From Globodera rostochiensis (taxonomy: Eukaryota > Nematoda > Chromadorea > Rhabditida > Heteroderidae), in NCBI GenBank assembly GCA_018350325.1, contig JAEVLN010000030.1, positions 620,001 to 684,000 on the forward strand: a stretch of DNA of 64,000 nt, given 5' to 3'. A model generated the notes under the pieces. The model ran no database searches, had not been told where the DNA came from, and worked only from the letters and a program-made list of their open reading frames with translations. A program made the position numbers and the translations under genes. Of the stretch, positions 1 to 9,266 are shown one piece after another (within the stretch, counting starts at the first letter, position 1; each line of letters begins with the position of its first letter).

Positions 1-1394
1 GTTGTTGCATTTTTGGCGAGAATGGCTTTCGCTGTGATACTTTGGCGAAATAGTGTGGGCGAATATTAGAGAACGAGAGATAAACTGGCCCAAATTCAAA
101 TTTCGCCCCACGCCGTGTGGGAATGAGCTGATTTTGGCTCTTTTGTCCATTTCCTTACGAGGAAGTTAATTTCAGAATTGAATGGTCCTCCCAGCCGTGA
201 CTAGGGCCTGTTTTTAGAGAATTTTGAGAAAGTTCGCCAAGACATGCTGTTTAAATTTGGCACAAAACTTTTGTTTTTTTTTTTTTGGCGAAAATGTATG
301 CCTTCGTTTCGATTCATTTGCTTAATTGTTTTAGAAATGGTCTGCTTCTGGCCAAAAAAAACTCCCGTACCTTCGAAGCATTATAAGAATGACAGGTTCC
401 CGGAAAATTTTTTGAATGTTTTAACATGGTTTGTTAAGAGAATTGCCCGAAAATTTTAGGAATTTGGACATTTTAAGCGAGAATTCCCAGAAAATTTATT
501 TGCTTTGATCAGCTTAATATTCATCAACATTTTAGGAATTTTTCCCTTATGCGGTAGTGGACCAAATCGAGCAATTCATATCCCAATCGACTCCTCTCGT
601 CAAGCTGAGCACACAATTCAAGTGCGGAGACGCCCCTTTGAGGCAGGCGTCTGCCAGATCGACTTCTTACGAGACCAGGTTTGCCACGCACCAGTAGTGG
701 ACCCTTTTAAAATTCCCATTTACAAAAAAAATTTTTTTTGACCAACTTGCCTCTGATTTGATCTTTGTTTTGGGCGGTTTGGAACTTTTGCATGCTTTTT
801 TTTTTTGATTACCGTGGACTGGTCTCCACAGGGTGATTCAAATTGAAAGGGGTTTTCCCTCTTTTTTGGTTTTTTTTTCAAAAGAAAATTTTGGGTTTTA
901 TTTCAGCTTTTGGCCCTCGGGCCAGGTTCAATTTCTTCAAAAAGGCTTGGACTCGAAGCTGCGGACTTTAAAGAGGTTACCTCAGGACTTTTGAGTCAAG
1001 TGTGTCCACGGATAAGGGCCGAAACACACTTTAGGTTAGGCAAAATTCGAGACCGTGCTGATGATGGCCCGCTCGTTTACCTTTTCGTTTTGCGCATGAC
1101 TGACTAGCCTCAATTCGGGTCTCGAGGGCGTAGAATCCGAATCTGACCTCATTTCAGCTGGTTTTCTAACTCCGGATCGGAATTCGTCCCATTTTTCGGC
1201 GTTTGTTTACTGCTCCTGGCCCTCGAGCCAGTTGTGATTTTTTGAACGCGGAGAGTTCATGCCACTGCTAAATACAGAAAATGGCGCCATTCTGTTCATG
1301 GCTGGTTCCTTCACAAATTTGAGGTTTTAAACCAAGTTTTTTTTTTTTTGGCTTCTGGCTGGCAAGCCAGGATTGTGCACCATGCGAATTGTGT

Positions 1395-2690
1395 TCAGCG
1401 TCTCTGATCGCTGCCTTCTTCCGGAGCAGAGCGACCGGTGTTGCTCCGGACACTCATTTCGACCAGGGACCTTGCCAAATCTTCCATAAACCCAGCGGAT
1501 GTCGTTGAGGGAAGGTGAATTTCGGCCGAATTTGTTTGATTTCGCCATCCCATCTGCGGTTGTGCCGATTGCTGATCACTCCATTCCTCCTGTCCTACAG
1601 CCCTGCCTTGATCGTCCTCGAAATCAGCCTGCCGTTCCTGGCAATCATAAACGAGGTGACCAATTCGTCCGCAATACTGGCATTGGCGATCGCCCGACCA
1701 ATTGCTTTGGCTGAACTGCTCCTGCCGTCCCTGTGCCCAGTTTCGAAAGCCGCCACGCGCTCCTCCGAATGACGGCGGCTGTCTTTGCACGTTTGGCGCG
1801 AAGAATGGTCCGAAATTTCGCGTGTTGCTCCCCGCGGGTCCCTGCTCATTCCCGGCAGCTCCAGGGGATGGACCGGCGCTCCACTGAGGTTGTGATGGTC
1901 GGTTGTTGATCACATTGACTGCTTGCGACAGTCGGCTTACCTCATCTCCCCTGTTGACCAGCAGCAACGCTTCCAATTCTTCCGCTTGGGCTTTAACAAC
2001 ATCCAAGCTTTTGACCCGTGTTAATCCAACCAACCGGATTAAGAAGCTCATGTTTGGCTTGAGGCGGTCCAGAAATTCTTCACAACCTTTCTCTTTCCTC
2101 TGTGTTTCGGTGAGGGACTGATTTGTCGCCTCGATCAGCGGCGTCAATCGCCTCAAAAATTGTGCCACCGACTCGTCCTCGCGCTGTCTGCACAACGTCA
2201 GTGTTCTTTTGGCGATCTCTCTGCGCTGAGGAGAGTCCAGCTTGGCTCTGAGTGCAGTCATGGCCAAGTCCAGCGTTGTGGTTTGCGCCGGAGACAGTTC
2301 CTTAAACAGTGCCCGTGGGGTATTCTTCAAGCACAATTTGAATCGGGTCACTTTCTCCTGATCCGTGAAATTTTTGCCAGAGACCGTGAGATGGTCTTTG
2401 AACCGTTCCGCCCAGTCATCAAATTCAATTGCCGATTCTTCTCCAAACATTTCCAGGCTTGAACCGACCGAAAGTCCGCTAGAGAGCATGTTGATGCCAT
2501 AAATGGTGCGCTCATTCTTCTTTGGATGAACCTTTTCCACCTCTGGCACCTTCGCTGACATTTTTCCCTGCCAGAATTTCCTGGCACTTGCCCCGATGGT
2601 CACTTCACCATCTCTTTTATTTACATTAACTGCTTCAGGCCCGCAGGCCAGGGGAATTCCAGACCCGGTGGGGTAGCTGGTCAAAGGCAT
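1395..2690 (-). CDS. gag: Retrotransposon Gag polyprotein with CCHC zinc knuckle
   Basis: This is an open frame of 431 codons. The central part (about residues 85-250) is helical and charged, with the look of a retrotransposon capsid domain. A Gln/Pro/Gly-rich linker follows, then one CCHC knuckle in the C-X2-C-X4-H-X4-C form, beginning CQYCGRIGH. Gag packages element RNA into cytoplasmic particles, and the knuckle binds nucleic acid. The frame is intact here, whereas the paralogous copy at 26417-27749 is broken, so this is the better reference for the family. No protease or reverse transcriptase follows in the window. The start is the first ATG after the leader; a shorter start is possible. 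Confidence 0.8.
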   Translation of the reverse strand: MPLTSYPTGSGIPLACGPEAVNVNKRDGEVTIGASARKFWQGKMSAKVPEVEKVHPKKNERTIYGINMLSSGLSVGSSLEMFGEESAIEFDDWAERFKDHLTVSGKNFTDQEKVTRFKLCLKNTPRALFKELSPAQTTTLDLAMTALRAKLDSPQRREIAKRTLTLCRQREDESVAQFLRRLTPLIEATNQSLTETQRKEKGCEEFLDRLKPNMSFLIRLVGLTRVKSLDVVKAQAEELEALLLVNRGDEVSRLSQAVNVINNRPSQPQWSAGPSPGAAGNEQGPAGSNTRNFGPFFAPNVQRQPPSFGGARGGFRNWAQGRQEQFSQSNWSGDRQCQYCGRIGHLVYDCQERQADFEDDQGRAVGQEEWSDQQSAQPQMGWRNQTNSAEIHLPSTTSAGFMEDLARSLVEMSVRSNTGRSAPEEGSDQRR

Positions 2691-3224
2691 GCAATCGTTG
2701 GGGTTTTGGGCAAAATAATAATTTTTGAGTGTAATCTAAATTTAGGAAACATTTGCTTTTTGCAATCTTAGTTAACGATTCCGTCCCGCATAAATGAAAA
2801 AGCAAATAGAAATGAATCTCGGTTTGACATGAGAATGAGTTTCCTTTCCGATTCTCACTGCATTCCTGCGGCGATCAAATCAGTTGCTAATGGACTTCCG
2901 CTGACACTCCCGATCGTGAGAGCGGCAATTGAATGAGAAAGTGTTGAATGCGACTAAAGGCCAGCTCGGCCGTTCTTCTTTGAACCCTTTGGAATGCTGG
3001 GAAAGCAATTGATCACCGACTTTTCGACTTTGATCTCCTGACTTGGTCAATTTTAAGTGACCTTTAGTTTTTGTACCCGAGTCTTGACCGGTTTTCTGAG
3101 TTTTTGTTTTGAGTACAATGATTGGCTGCTTCTGGCCCTCAGGTCAGTTTAATTCATCTCCCGATGATGCTTTTACCATTTTCTGACTTTTGGTCGTCCC
3201 TTTGGACGTTTTAGTCCGGACTCA

Positions 3225-3640
3225 AATGACCGAACTTGCTTGACTTTCATAGGCCCCTTTAGTTTTTTTTAGACCGGGCAACCATTGACGGCACTTTTTC
3301 TCAAGGTCCCTTTAGTTCGTACTAGGCCGGACAACAATCAGCACTCCGTTTATTTTTTCCAACGCCCTTTAGTTTTTCACTAGCCCAGGCAACAAATTTT
3401 ATTTCAAAGAGAAGCCCCTGTAGTTTGTGCCAGTCCGGGCATTAGCTTTCGAACTCCATTTTCGGCATGGCCTCTTTAGTTTTGCACTAGTCCAGGTAAC
3501 AATTGGCCGAACTCCTTATTTCTTTTACATGGCCACTCTCGTTTTGTACTGGCCCGCGCATTAATTTACCGTTCCATTTTTTGCATGGCCCCTTTAGTTT
3601 GTCCTAGTCCGGGCAACAATTTCACCATTCAATCATTTCT
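3225..3640. repeat. Degenerate tandem repeat in the retrotransposon leader
   Basis: About six imperfect units of roughly 60-70 bp recur, each built around CCCTTTAGTTT, then an ACTAG core and a CCGGGCAACAA-like end. They lie between the 5' LTR and gag on the minus strand. The same block, with fewer units, is at 29050-29330 in the second element. Position suggests the untranslated leader; a function cannot be read. Confidence 0.7.
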
Positions 3641-3770
3641 CCGTGCACATTTACTGCTTCAAGCCCGCAGGCTAGGGGTACCCCGTTTTTTCCGCCGGCA
3701 TATTCATCCTCTGCCCTCGTTGTTGTGCCGATGGACCTTTTCCCAAAAAGGGAACCATCCGGTGCTACCA

Positions 3771-4119
3771 GTGAGGGAAGCGCACTGTGCCCCCCAGATT
3801 AAGCACCGTTGACTCTCCGGATGAAATTGGGGGAAGGGGAAAGATGGGGAGGATGCCCGGGCCCTGGGCATTGGTGATGGACTCGCCCAACTCTCCGATC
3901 CAGCACTGACGATAGAGTTTATTCCGTCCTGCTCAACGACCGATGGAACAAGGACAGAGGGATGAAGACTGATCGATGGGGGAAAGGAGGGGAACAGGAT
4001 GAAGCAATGTGGGCGGGGACATAATTGAAATGGATAAATGTGATCAATAATAGGGGTAAAGTCCAGCAGTTCTTTGAGGGGTGAGATTGAATGGAAAATG
4101 CCGACCGGAAACCCTTACA
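3771..4119 (-). repeat. LTR of retrotransposon copy A (5' LTR on minus strand)
   Basis: About 349 bp, homologous end to end with the 356-bp LTRs at 25071 and 29474, with scattered substitutions and small indels. On the minus strand it begins TGTAAGGG. The bases just inside it (TGG plus about 11 more on the minus strand) have the form of a tRNA primer-binding site. Divergence from the second element marks this as a different, probably older insertion. Confidence 0.8.
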
Positions 4120-5242
4120 CAATTTAGCATGTATTTAAAAATATAATTTTTGTATTAAATTTTATTTATTCATTGTTATTTTATTTATATTTGTCATTTT
4201 CTTTATTTTAGGCTTGTGGGCTGCAACCACAATTCTTCAGAAAACACGCCTCCTCATCTTTTAATTTGTTCTGTTTTTAATTTTGCAAAAATTAACAATG
4301 AATTTCATGTTTATATTTTTAAACTAATGATATTGATGTAAATTTTACCAATTATATAGTTTAAATATTGGTAAACTGAAAAGTCCCAAATTTAAGTATT
4401 TGGCCAATTTTGGAGCGATTTTTTCATAACAAACATTGCTAAAACTTCAACAAAATTTCCCCAGCGGCGCCTATCGGCACCGCCGACTCCTCCCAATCGT
4501 TGTCTGACTATCTCTTTTTAGCACACTATTTCTTCAAAAAATAAAATCTTCTAAAACTAACTAAATGTATAATTAATATAATTTTGGGAAAAGGTGGAAA
4601 AACATTATGTCATATGCTACAATTACCTAATTTATTTAATTAAAGATTGAAATATATTAACTGTGACAGTTCAAGTACACACATTAATGTTTGGATATCT
4701 TCGTTTCAAAAATAAGAAAGACGATTAAATCAGTACAAAAATAATATTACAATAACTAAAATTAATAATATTGAATTATTATTAGAATTTTTTGCACTTA
4801 AACGATAACAAGAACAAAAGTCCATTAAAAACGCATTGAACTCGCCAAGTGGTCAAAAATCTGTCTCCAAACACCACATTTATCTATTAATAATATTATC
4901 AACATCGTTTTAGGACAAATAAAGAAATGAAATAATAAAATAAGAAAATTTATTTTAATAAAAATGATATTTAACTAAAATGACATAAAATTCTGAATTA
5001 AGAATAATTTAGCTTTATTTATTTAAAATGATTTTATTACAGTCGTGCAAATTAGTTGTTGCTTTTGAAAAGTTTATATAAATCTTATAATAATAAATCC
5101 GTTATTTAATATTATTATTCATTTTTAGAATCGAGGTCGTATCAATTTAAATGATATTCATTAGATATTTAAGCGAGTCCGCTGTAGTTTTGATCTTATA
5201 CATACGAGTTTTTTCCTAGTGGGAATGGGATGAAAATGACTG
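4120..5242. other. AT-rich intergenic DNA with one GC-rich palindrome
   Basis: No coding region is supported. The one notable feature is a GC-rich palindromic motif near 4464-4495 (GGCGCCTATCGGCACCGCC core) embedded in AT-rich sequence. The same motif recurs at about 30014, 30960, 35454 and 43510. Confidence 0.6.
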
Positions 5243-5248
5243 CATATA
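5243..5248. repeat. Target site duplication, left (CATATA)
   Basis: CATATA directly abuts the first base of the left terminal inverted repeat and is repeated exactly at 22645-22650 after the right end. A 6-bp duplication is the known signature of Maverick/Polinton integrase. Confidence 0.93.
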
Positions 5249-6428
5249 AGCAGCATATAGCGTCAAAACCGAGCGGGTACCAAAACCGAGCGGGTACCAA
5301 AACCGAGCGGTCTTTGATCATGCCGCCACCAAACCTAAGCCTATTGGAGGGGGTCTGCCCTTTGATCATGCCGCCACCAAACCTAAACCTATGGGAGGGG
5401 TCCAACCCGTTGACCTTACCACCACCAAACCCAAACCTATTGGAGAAACCCTTTGATCATGCCGCCACTCAACTTAAACCCATTGGGGCTTTGATCATGC
5501 CGCCCGCAAGGCCTAAACCTATTGGAGGGGTCAGATCCTTTGATCTTGCCGCCCCAAACCGAAAGCTATGGGTACTTTGATCTTACCGCCCCAAGCCAAA
5601 ACCTATTGGGTTCTATCATCATGCCGCCCGCAAGGTCTAAAGCTATTGGAGGGTTCGGGTTCTTTGATCATGCCGCCACCAGACCCAAACCTATTGGGTC
5701 CTTTGAACATCCCGTCTCCTAACAAACCACAAAAGCGAGCGGCTTGCGGTCAAAACAAAACCGCGCGGGGTTAGCGGATTAACACGCAACCCAAAGGAGC
5801 CAGAGGGTTGTGAAGGAAACTAATTAATGGCATATAAAGAAGGTCGAAGGATGAGTTGCCATAGTATGACTCGGGTATGACAAAATTATGACTATTGTAT
5901 GACATATTATTACAAAGTATGACAAACAGTATGACTATGCATGACAAATAGATGACAAAGGACGACTAAGGCATGATAAAAGGTGAACATTTATGACAAA
6001 CTGTATGACAAAATATAACATACGCATGAACCGACAAAAGATGACAATAATATGACAAAACGACTATGATGAGGATGACAGCGATTGTTAATGATGATTA
6101 GGCAATTCTCTTTTGTTACCCGTACTATCGATAAGAGGTCTACAAAACCTATCTAGTCTGTGAATTTTGATCTGTTTTTTACAAACGATATACCATTTGA
6201 AAGAGGAGATTTTTCTGTACAAAATTACTTCACAAATATTTTTTTTAAGGACCAGTGAACGATACTATGTGCTCTCAATGTAAAAAGGGTATTGGCGCCT
6301 AATCCATAATTCAACTTTTTCCTCCCCCATCCCTCAAGGTCATTACGGCACCTGTCAATCAAACTTTCTCCGCACACCAAAATTTTTCCCTTCTCACCTG
6401 TCAATCAAACTTCCGCCGTTCAAATTTT
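5249..6428 (+). repeat. Left terminal inverted repeat of the Maverick
   Basis: About 1.18 kb, matching the reverse complement of 21171-22644 with very high identity outside copy-number differences. From the outside inward it holds three 17-bp units (GGTACCAAAACCGAGCG), degenerate 40-60 bp units built on TTTGATCATGCCGCC, a block rich in TATGACAAA, a unique stretch, and inner units containing CTGTCAATCA at 6352 and 6398. The right copy has five 17-bp units and one more inner unit, which accounts for most of the length difference. Confidence 0.95.
5860..6080 (+). repeat. Degenerate TATGACAAA array inside the left inverted repeat
   Basis: About 15 imperfect copies of a 9-11 bp motif close to TATGACAAA occur here and, as the complement, at about 21590-21790. 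They have no coding content. Their location suggests terminal protein or replication-factor binding, but nothing in the sequence proves it. Confidence 0.75.
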
Positions 6429-6449
6429 CCGAATGTGAGGGGCCATCTC

Positions 6450-6470
6450 TATAAATGGTACCATATAAAT
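6450..6470 (+). promoter_or_regulatory. Paired TATA boxes ahead of the packaging ATPase
   Basis: Two TATAAAT motifs at 6450-6456 and 6464-6470 lie 43 and 29 bp before the ATG, just inside the inverted repeat. They are candidate core promoters for the first forward gene and fit the TATA-plus-short-leader pattern seen at other genes in the element. Confidence 0.55.
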
Positions 6471-6492
6471 AATAATTAATTTAAAAAAAAAA

Positions 6493-7113
6493 ATGAAAAT
6501 GTTTAGTGGACCTTTCACACTAATTCTTTCAGGGGCTACCGGAAGCGGTAAAACCCAATGGCTTTTGAAATTTTTGAAATATTATAGGGAATTAATTGAT
6601 CCAGTGCCAAATAAAGTTTTATATTGTTATGGTGAAATGAATGACAGTATTTTGGGGTTAATCGGGCAGGGTATAGAGACGCACAACGGAATTCCAGATT
6701 TGAAATTGATAAAAGAACAAGCGAAACCGTTGTTACTTATTCTCGACGATTTAATGCTTAACGTAAAAAATAATTTTCTTGATTTGTTATTCACGAGGGG
6801 ATCTCATAATTGGAACGTTAGTATAATTTTTGTTACCCAAAGCCTATATGGTAGGGATATAAAAACTGCACGAGCAAATGCTCATTATCTTGTCTTGATG
6901 CGAAACCCATCAGGACAGCTTCAGGTAAGAACCGTAGGCTCACAGCTGTTCCCCAAAAGACTGAATTACTTTATGGAAACATATAACAACGCAACCAGTA
7001 ACCAATTTAGCTATCTGGTAATTAATATGCATCCAAACGCGGATGAAGAATTTAGATTATCGAGCAAAATATTTCCAGGTGAAATTTTAGAAGTATATTT
7101 GCCAAATGAATAA
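6493..7113 (+). CDS. A32-like DNA packaging ATPase (FtsK/HerA superfamily)
   Basis: This 206-aa protein has a Walker A motif GATGSGKT at residues 14-21, a hydrophobic Walker B ending in two aspartates (LLILDD, 81-86), and a sensor strand followed by TQ (about 113-116). This is the compact layout of Maverick, adintovirus and poxvirus A32-type ATPases, which pump DNA into preformed capsids. Length is normal for Mavericks and no motif is missing. It is the first gene inside the left repeat; a TATA-like motif separates it from the next ORF. The ATG at 6493 is preceded by a run of A and the Walker A motif follows closely, so little could be missing upstream. Confidence 0.93.
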   Translation: MKMFSGPFTLILSGATGSGKTQWLLKFLKYYRELIDPVPNKVLYCYGEMNDSILGLIGQGIETHNGIPDLKLIKEQAKPLLLILDDLMLNVKNNFLDLLFTRGSHNWNVSIIFVTQSLYGRDIKTARANAHYLVLMRNPSGQLQVRTVGSQLFPKRLNYFMETYNNATSNQFSYLVINMHPNADEEFRLSSKIFPGEILEVYLPNE

Positions 7114-7118
7114 AAATC

Positions 7119-7126
7119 TATAAAAG
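7119..7126 (+). promoter_or_regulatory. TATA box ahead of the 147-aa ORF
   Basis: TATAAAAG begins 28 bp before the ATG at 7147, in the 33-bp gap after the ATPase stop. The spacing is short for a polymerase II promoter, so a chance match in AT-rich DNA or a very short leader must be considered. Confidence 0.45.
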
Positions 7127-7146
7127 GAAATTAAATATCAAAAAAT

Positions 7147-7590
7147 ATGAAAATGTACCATTTTAGCTCTCAAGTAAAGGAGAATACAGCATTTTTAAAA
7201 AAACTTGCCTCCACCAGATCCGATCAAAAGAAGAATAATTTAATCGAAACGGCAACTACTGATCAAATTTTGGCAATTGTTGAAATTTGTGCAAACATTT
7301 TGAGCTTTACATTTAAACTTAATAAAAGACAAAAACAAAGGCTTGTTCAGTACGCAGATTTTTATCGAGCCATTGCTAAATCAAAATCTGAAAAGGCAGC
7401 AAGAAAAAAGCTACAACAGGGCAGCGGAATAGCACTAGGAGCAGTTTTAATTCCAGTTTTAAGTGTTCTGGCGCAACATTTACTAGAAAAATTACGTCAT
7501 GAAATTTGCAAAGAAAATGTTAATGGTTCCCGAAACGGAATATTATGCACTGTTAAGTGCCATCCAGGGCGGAGATTATCTGCAAAATGA
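7147..7590 (+). CDS. Small basic protein with C-terminal hydrophobic segment, adintovirus-type
   Basis: 147 aa. The layout is that of a small protein recurrent in Mavericks and adintoviruses: a Lys-rich N-terminus, a TDQILAIVEICANI-like helix (residues 38-51), a KLNKRQKQRL basic stretch (about 57-66), then a Gly/Ala/Leu-rich hydrophobic segment (about 92-112). In related elements such ORFs sit beside capsid genes and are thought to be virion core or membrane-active components; exact function is unknown. Its last 92 bases overlap the next ORF in another frame, a compact viral arrangement. The residues after 118 lie wholly inside that overlap. Confidence 0.65.
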   Translation: MKMYHFSSQVKENTAFLKKLASTRSDQKKNNLIETATTDQILAIVEICANILSFTFKLNKRQKQRLVQYADFYRAIAKSKSEKAARKKLQQGSGIALGAVLIPVLSVLAQHLLEKLRHEICKENVNGSRNGILCTVKCHPGRRLSAK

Positions 7591-7969
7591 AAAATCAATG
7601 CTAGATGCAAAAATCAGGCAGAATTTAGACGATCCGACAATAAATGAAGATGTTAAAGCTAGCAAGCATAACTGGCTTTATAAGGAAAGACGGATGCTAA
7701 AAGAAATGACAGAAAATCGACCGCAAAAGGTGATTATTGAAAATCAGGCTCCAACACCAAATATTGCACCGTATTTGGGGGTTAGCCATGCGAAAACGCA
7801 GATGACTGAAGAGCCAAGAAAGGTCATTATTCCCAGAATAAGACTCAAAAGCATGCCGGAACCTTCTGAGCCGCAGCCCCAAAAGCGTGATGACGAACCC
7901 CAACTACCGCTTTCTACTTTATCTTCTCCAATTTTTAAAACGCCTGAAAAATTGCAAGCAACAGCGTGA
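7499..7969 (+). CDS. Conserved Maverick/adintovirus ORF with an N-terminal KMLMVP motif
   Basis: 156 aa. The start (MKFAKKMLMVPETEYYALL, residues 1-19) resembles the short ORF that regularly follows the hydrophobic one in adintovirus-like elements. A charged helical segment to about residue 75 and a Pro-rich, probably disordered C-terminus follow. The start is inside the previous gene (92-bp overlap). At its stop a GTGAGT donor-like sequence occurs, and another frame carrying 7990-8205 opens. In relatives this protein has a further globular C-terminal part, so the two ORFs may be pieces of one protein. Function unknown; a virion role is inferred from context. Confidence 0.6.
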   Translation: MKFAKKMLMVPETEYYALLSAIQGGDYLQNEKSMLDAKIRQNLDDPTINEDVKASKHNWLYKERRMLKEMTENRPQKVIIENQAPTPNIAPYLGVSHAKTQMTEEPRKVIIPRIRLKSMPEPSEPQPQKRDDEPQLPLSTLSSPIFKTPEKLQATA

Positions 7970-7989
7970 GTAATTATAAGGATGTTTTG

Positions 7990-8205
7990 ATGTATCTTGT
8001 CGGTGGGAAAAAAGAAACGCCAAAGGGAGTAAAATTTCTAAAGGATCGACTCTTAAAAGACCAGACAATACGAGAAATGGTTGGCAAGTCAAGCGACATG
8101 TGGGGGGAGGGTAAAAAAGTTGTTGTCAAGATAAAACCTATAAAAACAATCGGCATCATTCGAGAAAAGAAGCTTTTTAAACCAACAATATGGGCAAGGC
8201 TATAG
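7990..8205 (+). CDS. Small basic ORF between core ORFs and integrase
   Basis: 71 aa from the ATG at 7990. The frame opens at a GTG at 7966 that overlaps the previous stop, which would add eight residues. It is Lys-rich (about 25%), with a PKGVKFLKDRLLKD helix (residues 11-24) followed by a WGEGKK turn. The helix vaguely resembles the C-terminal domain of the preceding protein in related elements, which would make this a detached exon or frame of that gene. I saw no canonical -1 slippery site in the overlap. It overlaps the integrase start by 16 bp. I do not recognise a function. Confidence 0.45.
   Translation: MYLVGGKKETPKGVKFLKDRLLKDQTIREMVGKSSDMWGEGKKVVVKIKPIKTIGIIREKKLFKPTIWARL
8139..8146 (+). 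promoter_or_regulatory. TATA box ahead of the integrase
   Basis: TATAAAAA lies 51 bp before the integrase ATG, inside the preceding small ORF. It is a candidate core promoter, weak on its own. Confidence 0.4.
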
Positions 8206-9266
8206 ATAAAATTTTATCAAAAGTTTATTACGATCTCAAATCTCCGGCGAGTTTTGCGGGAATAAATAAAATTTTAGACGAAGCAAGGAAGGTAAATCCA
8301 AAAATTAAAATGGAGCACGTTAGCAATTTTCTCGAAAAACAAAAAACTTACACTCTCCATAAACCTATTAGAAAAAGATTTCCAAAACTAAAAACAATAC
8401 CTAGTGGGTTTCATACCGATTGGCAATGCGACCTTTGTATTTTTGACCAATTAAAACAATATAACAACGGGTATAAATATTTATTAGTCTGCATTGAGGT
8501 TCTGAGCCGAATGCTTTTTGTTGCCCCTGTAAAGTCAAAAAGAAGTGAGGATATGATAGATGCTTTTGAAAAAGTCTTCAAAAAATCAAATATACTCCCA
8601 AATAAGCTGTATAGCGACAGCGGGCTTGAATTTCAGGCAAATAAAATGAAAAGATATTTTGAGGATAAAGATGTAATAAAGCGGGCAATGCATAGCCCAC
8701 ACCTCCATGCAGGCGTAGTGGAAAGGGCTAATCGAACAATAAAAGAGCGTCTCTATAGATACTTTAGTAAAAATAACACACTTAGGTGGGTCGATGTTAT
8801 AGATGAAATTGTTAAAAACCTAAATAATAGTGTTCATCGAACAACGGGGATGAAACCAACTTCCGTAAAATTTGAAAATGCCAGAGCACTATGGGAGAAG
8901 TTATATAAGGAAAATGTGGTACCAGTGTCTAAGAAGAAATTTAAAAGAGGTGACATCGTTCGCATCACGAAAGAAAAAGGAACATTTACAAAAGGTTATT
9001 ATCCGAATTTTACCGAGGAATTGTTCAAAATTTCCATTGTTAATCCAACAAGTCCGGTCTCTTATCGCATTGTAGATTTTGATGATAATTTAATCAAGGG
9101 TATTTTTTATAATCAGGAACTTGTAAAATCAAACGAAGATATTTTTAAAATTGCAGAGGTCCTAAAAACGCGCGTCAGGAAAGGGATTAAAGAGCATTTT
9201 GTAAGGTGGGAAGGATATTCAGAAAAATTCAATAGTTGGATAAAAGATTCAGATCTAGTAAAATAA
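8190..9266 (+). CDS. Maverick integrase (retroviral-type DDE) with C-terminal chromodomain
   Basis: 358 aa. A helical N-terminal part with His residues leads into the catalytic core: D81 (WQCDL), D143 (YSDSGLEF) and E179 (VVERANR), spaced D-D(35)E exactly as in retroviral and Maverick integrases. After an SH3-like basic segment (about 245-310), a chromodomain occupies about 318-356 with the VRWEGY and SWI aromatic-cage landmarks. The enzyme joins the element ends to host DNA, giving the 6-bp duplication seen here; the chromodomain probably steers it to methylated histone tails. The stop overlaps the next ATG as TAATG, suggesting coupled expression. All catalytic residues are present. Confidence 0.96.
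   Translation: MGKAIDKILSKVYYDLKSPASFAGINKILDEARKVNPKIKMEHVSNFLEKQKTYTLHKPIRKRFPKLKTIPSGFHTDWQCDLCIFDQLKQYNNGYKYLLVCIEVLSRMLFVAPVKSKRSEDMIDAFEKVFKKSNILPNKLYSDSGLEFQANKMKRYFEDKDVIKRAMHSPHLHAGVVERANRTIKERLYRYFSKNNTLRWVDVIDEIVKNLNNSVHRTTGMKPTSVKFENARALWEKLYKENVVPVSKKKFKRGDIVRITKEKGTFTKGYYPNFTEELFKISIVNPTSPVSYRIVDFDDNLIKGIFYNQELVKSNEDIFKIAEVLKTRVRKGIKEHFVRWEGYSEKFNSWIKDSDLVK

Larger units (their letters stand above)
1..4119 (-). mobile_element. LTR retrotransposon, promoter-side part (copy A), runs off left edge
   Basis: The LTR at 3771-4119 matches the LTRs of the complete element at 25071-29829. The inner sequence 1035-3770 also matches that element's interior with small indels, in the same minus orientation. 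Reading on the minus strand: 5' LTR, primer-binding site, a tandemly repeated leader, gag (1395-2690), then 1.4 kb without a convincing ORF. The stretch 1-60 matches about 26208-26245, and roughly 1 kb between there and 1035 is missing from the second element. The other LTR and any pol gene lie outside the window, so superfamily and target duplication cannot be read here. Confidence 0.85.

Noticed and set aside
5230..5774. Several overlapping ORFs with MPPPNLNL-type repeats
   Set aside because: They are translations of the inverted-repeat units and recur mirrored at 21868-22454. No gene should sit in both terminal repeats with these frames.
7930..7969. Programmed -1 frameshift joining 7499-7969 to the next ORF
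   Set aside because: The -1 frame has stops up to 7947, and no X-XXY-YYZ slippery heptamer lies in the remaining overlap.
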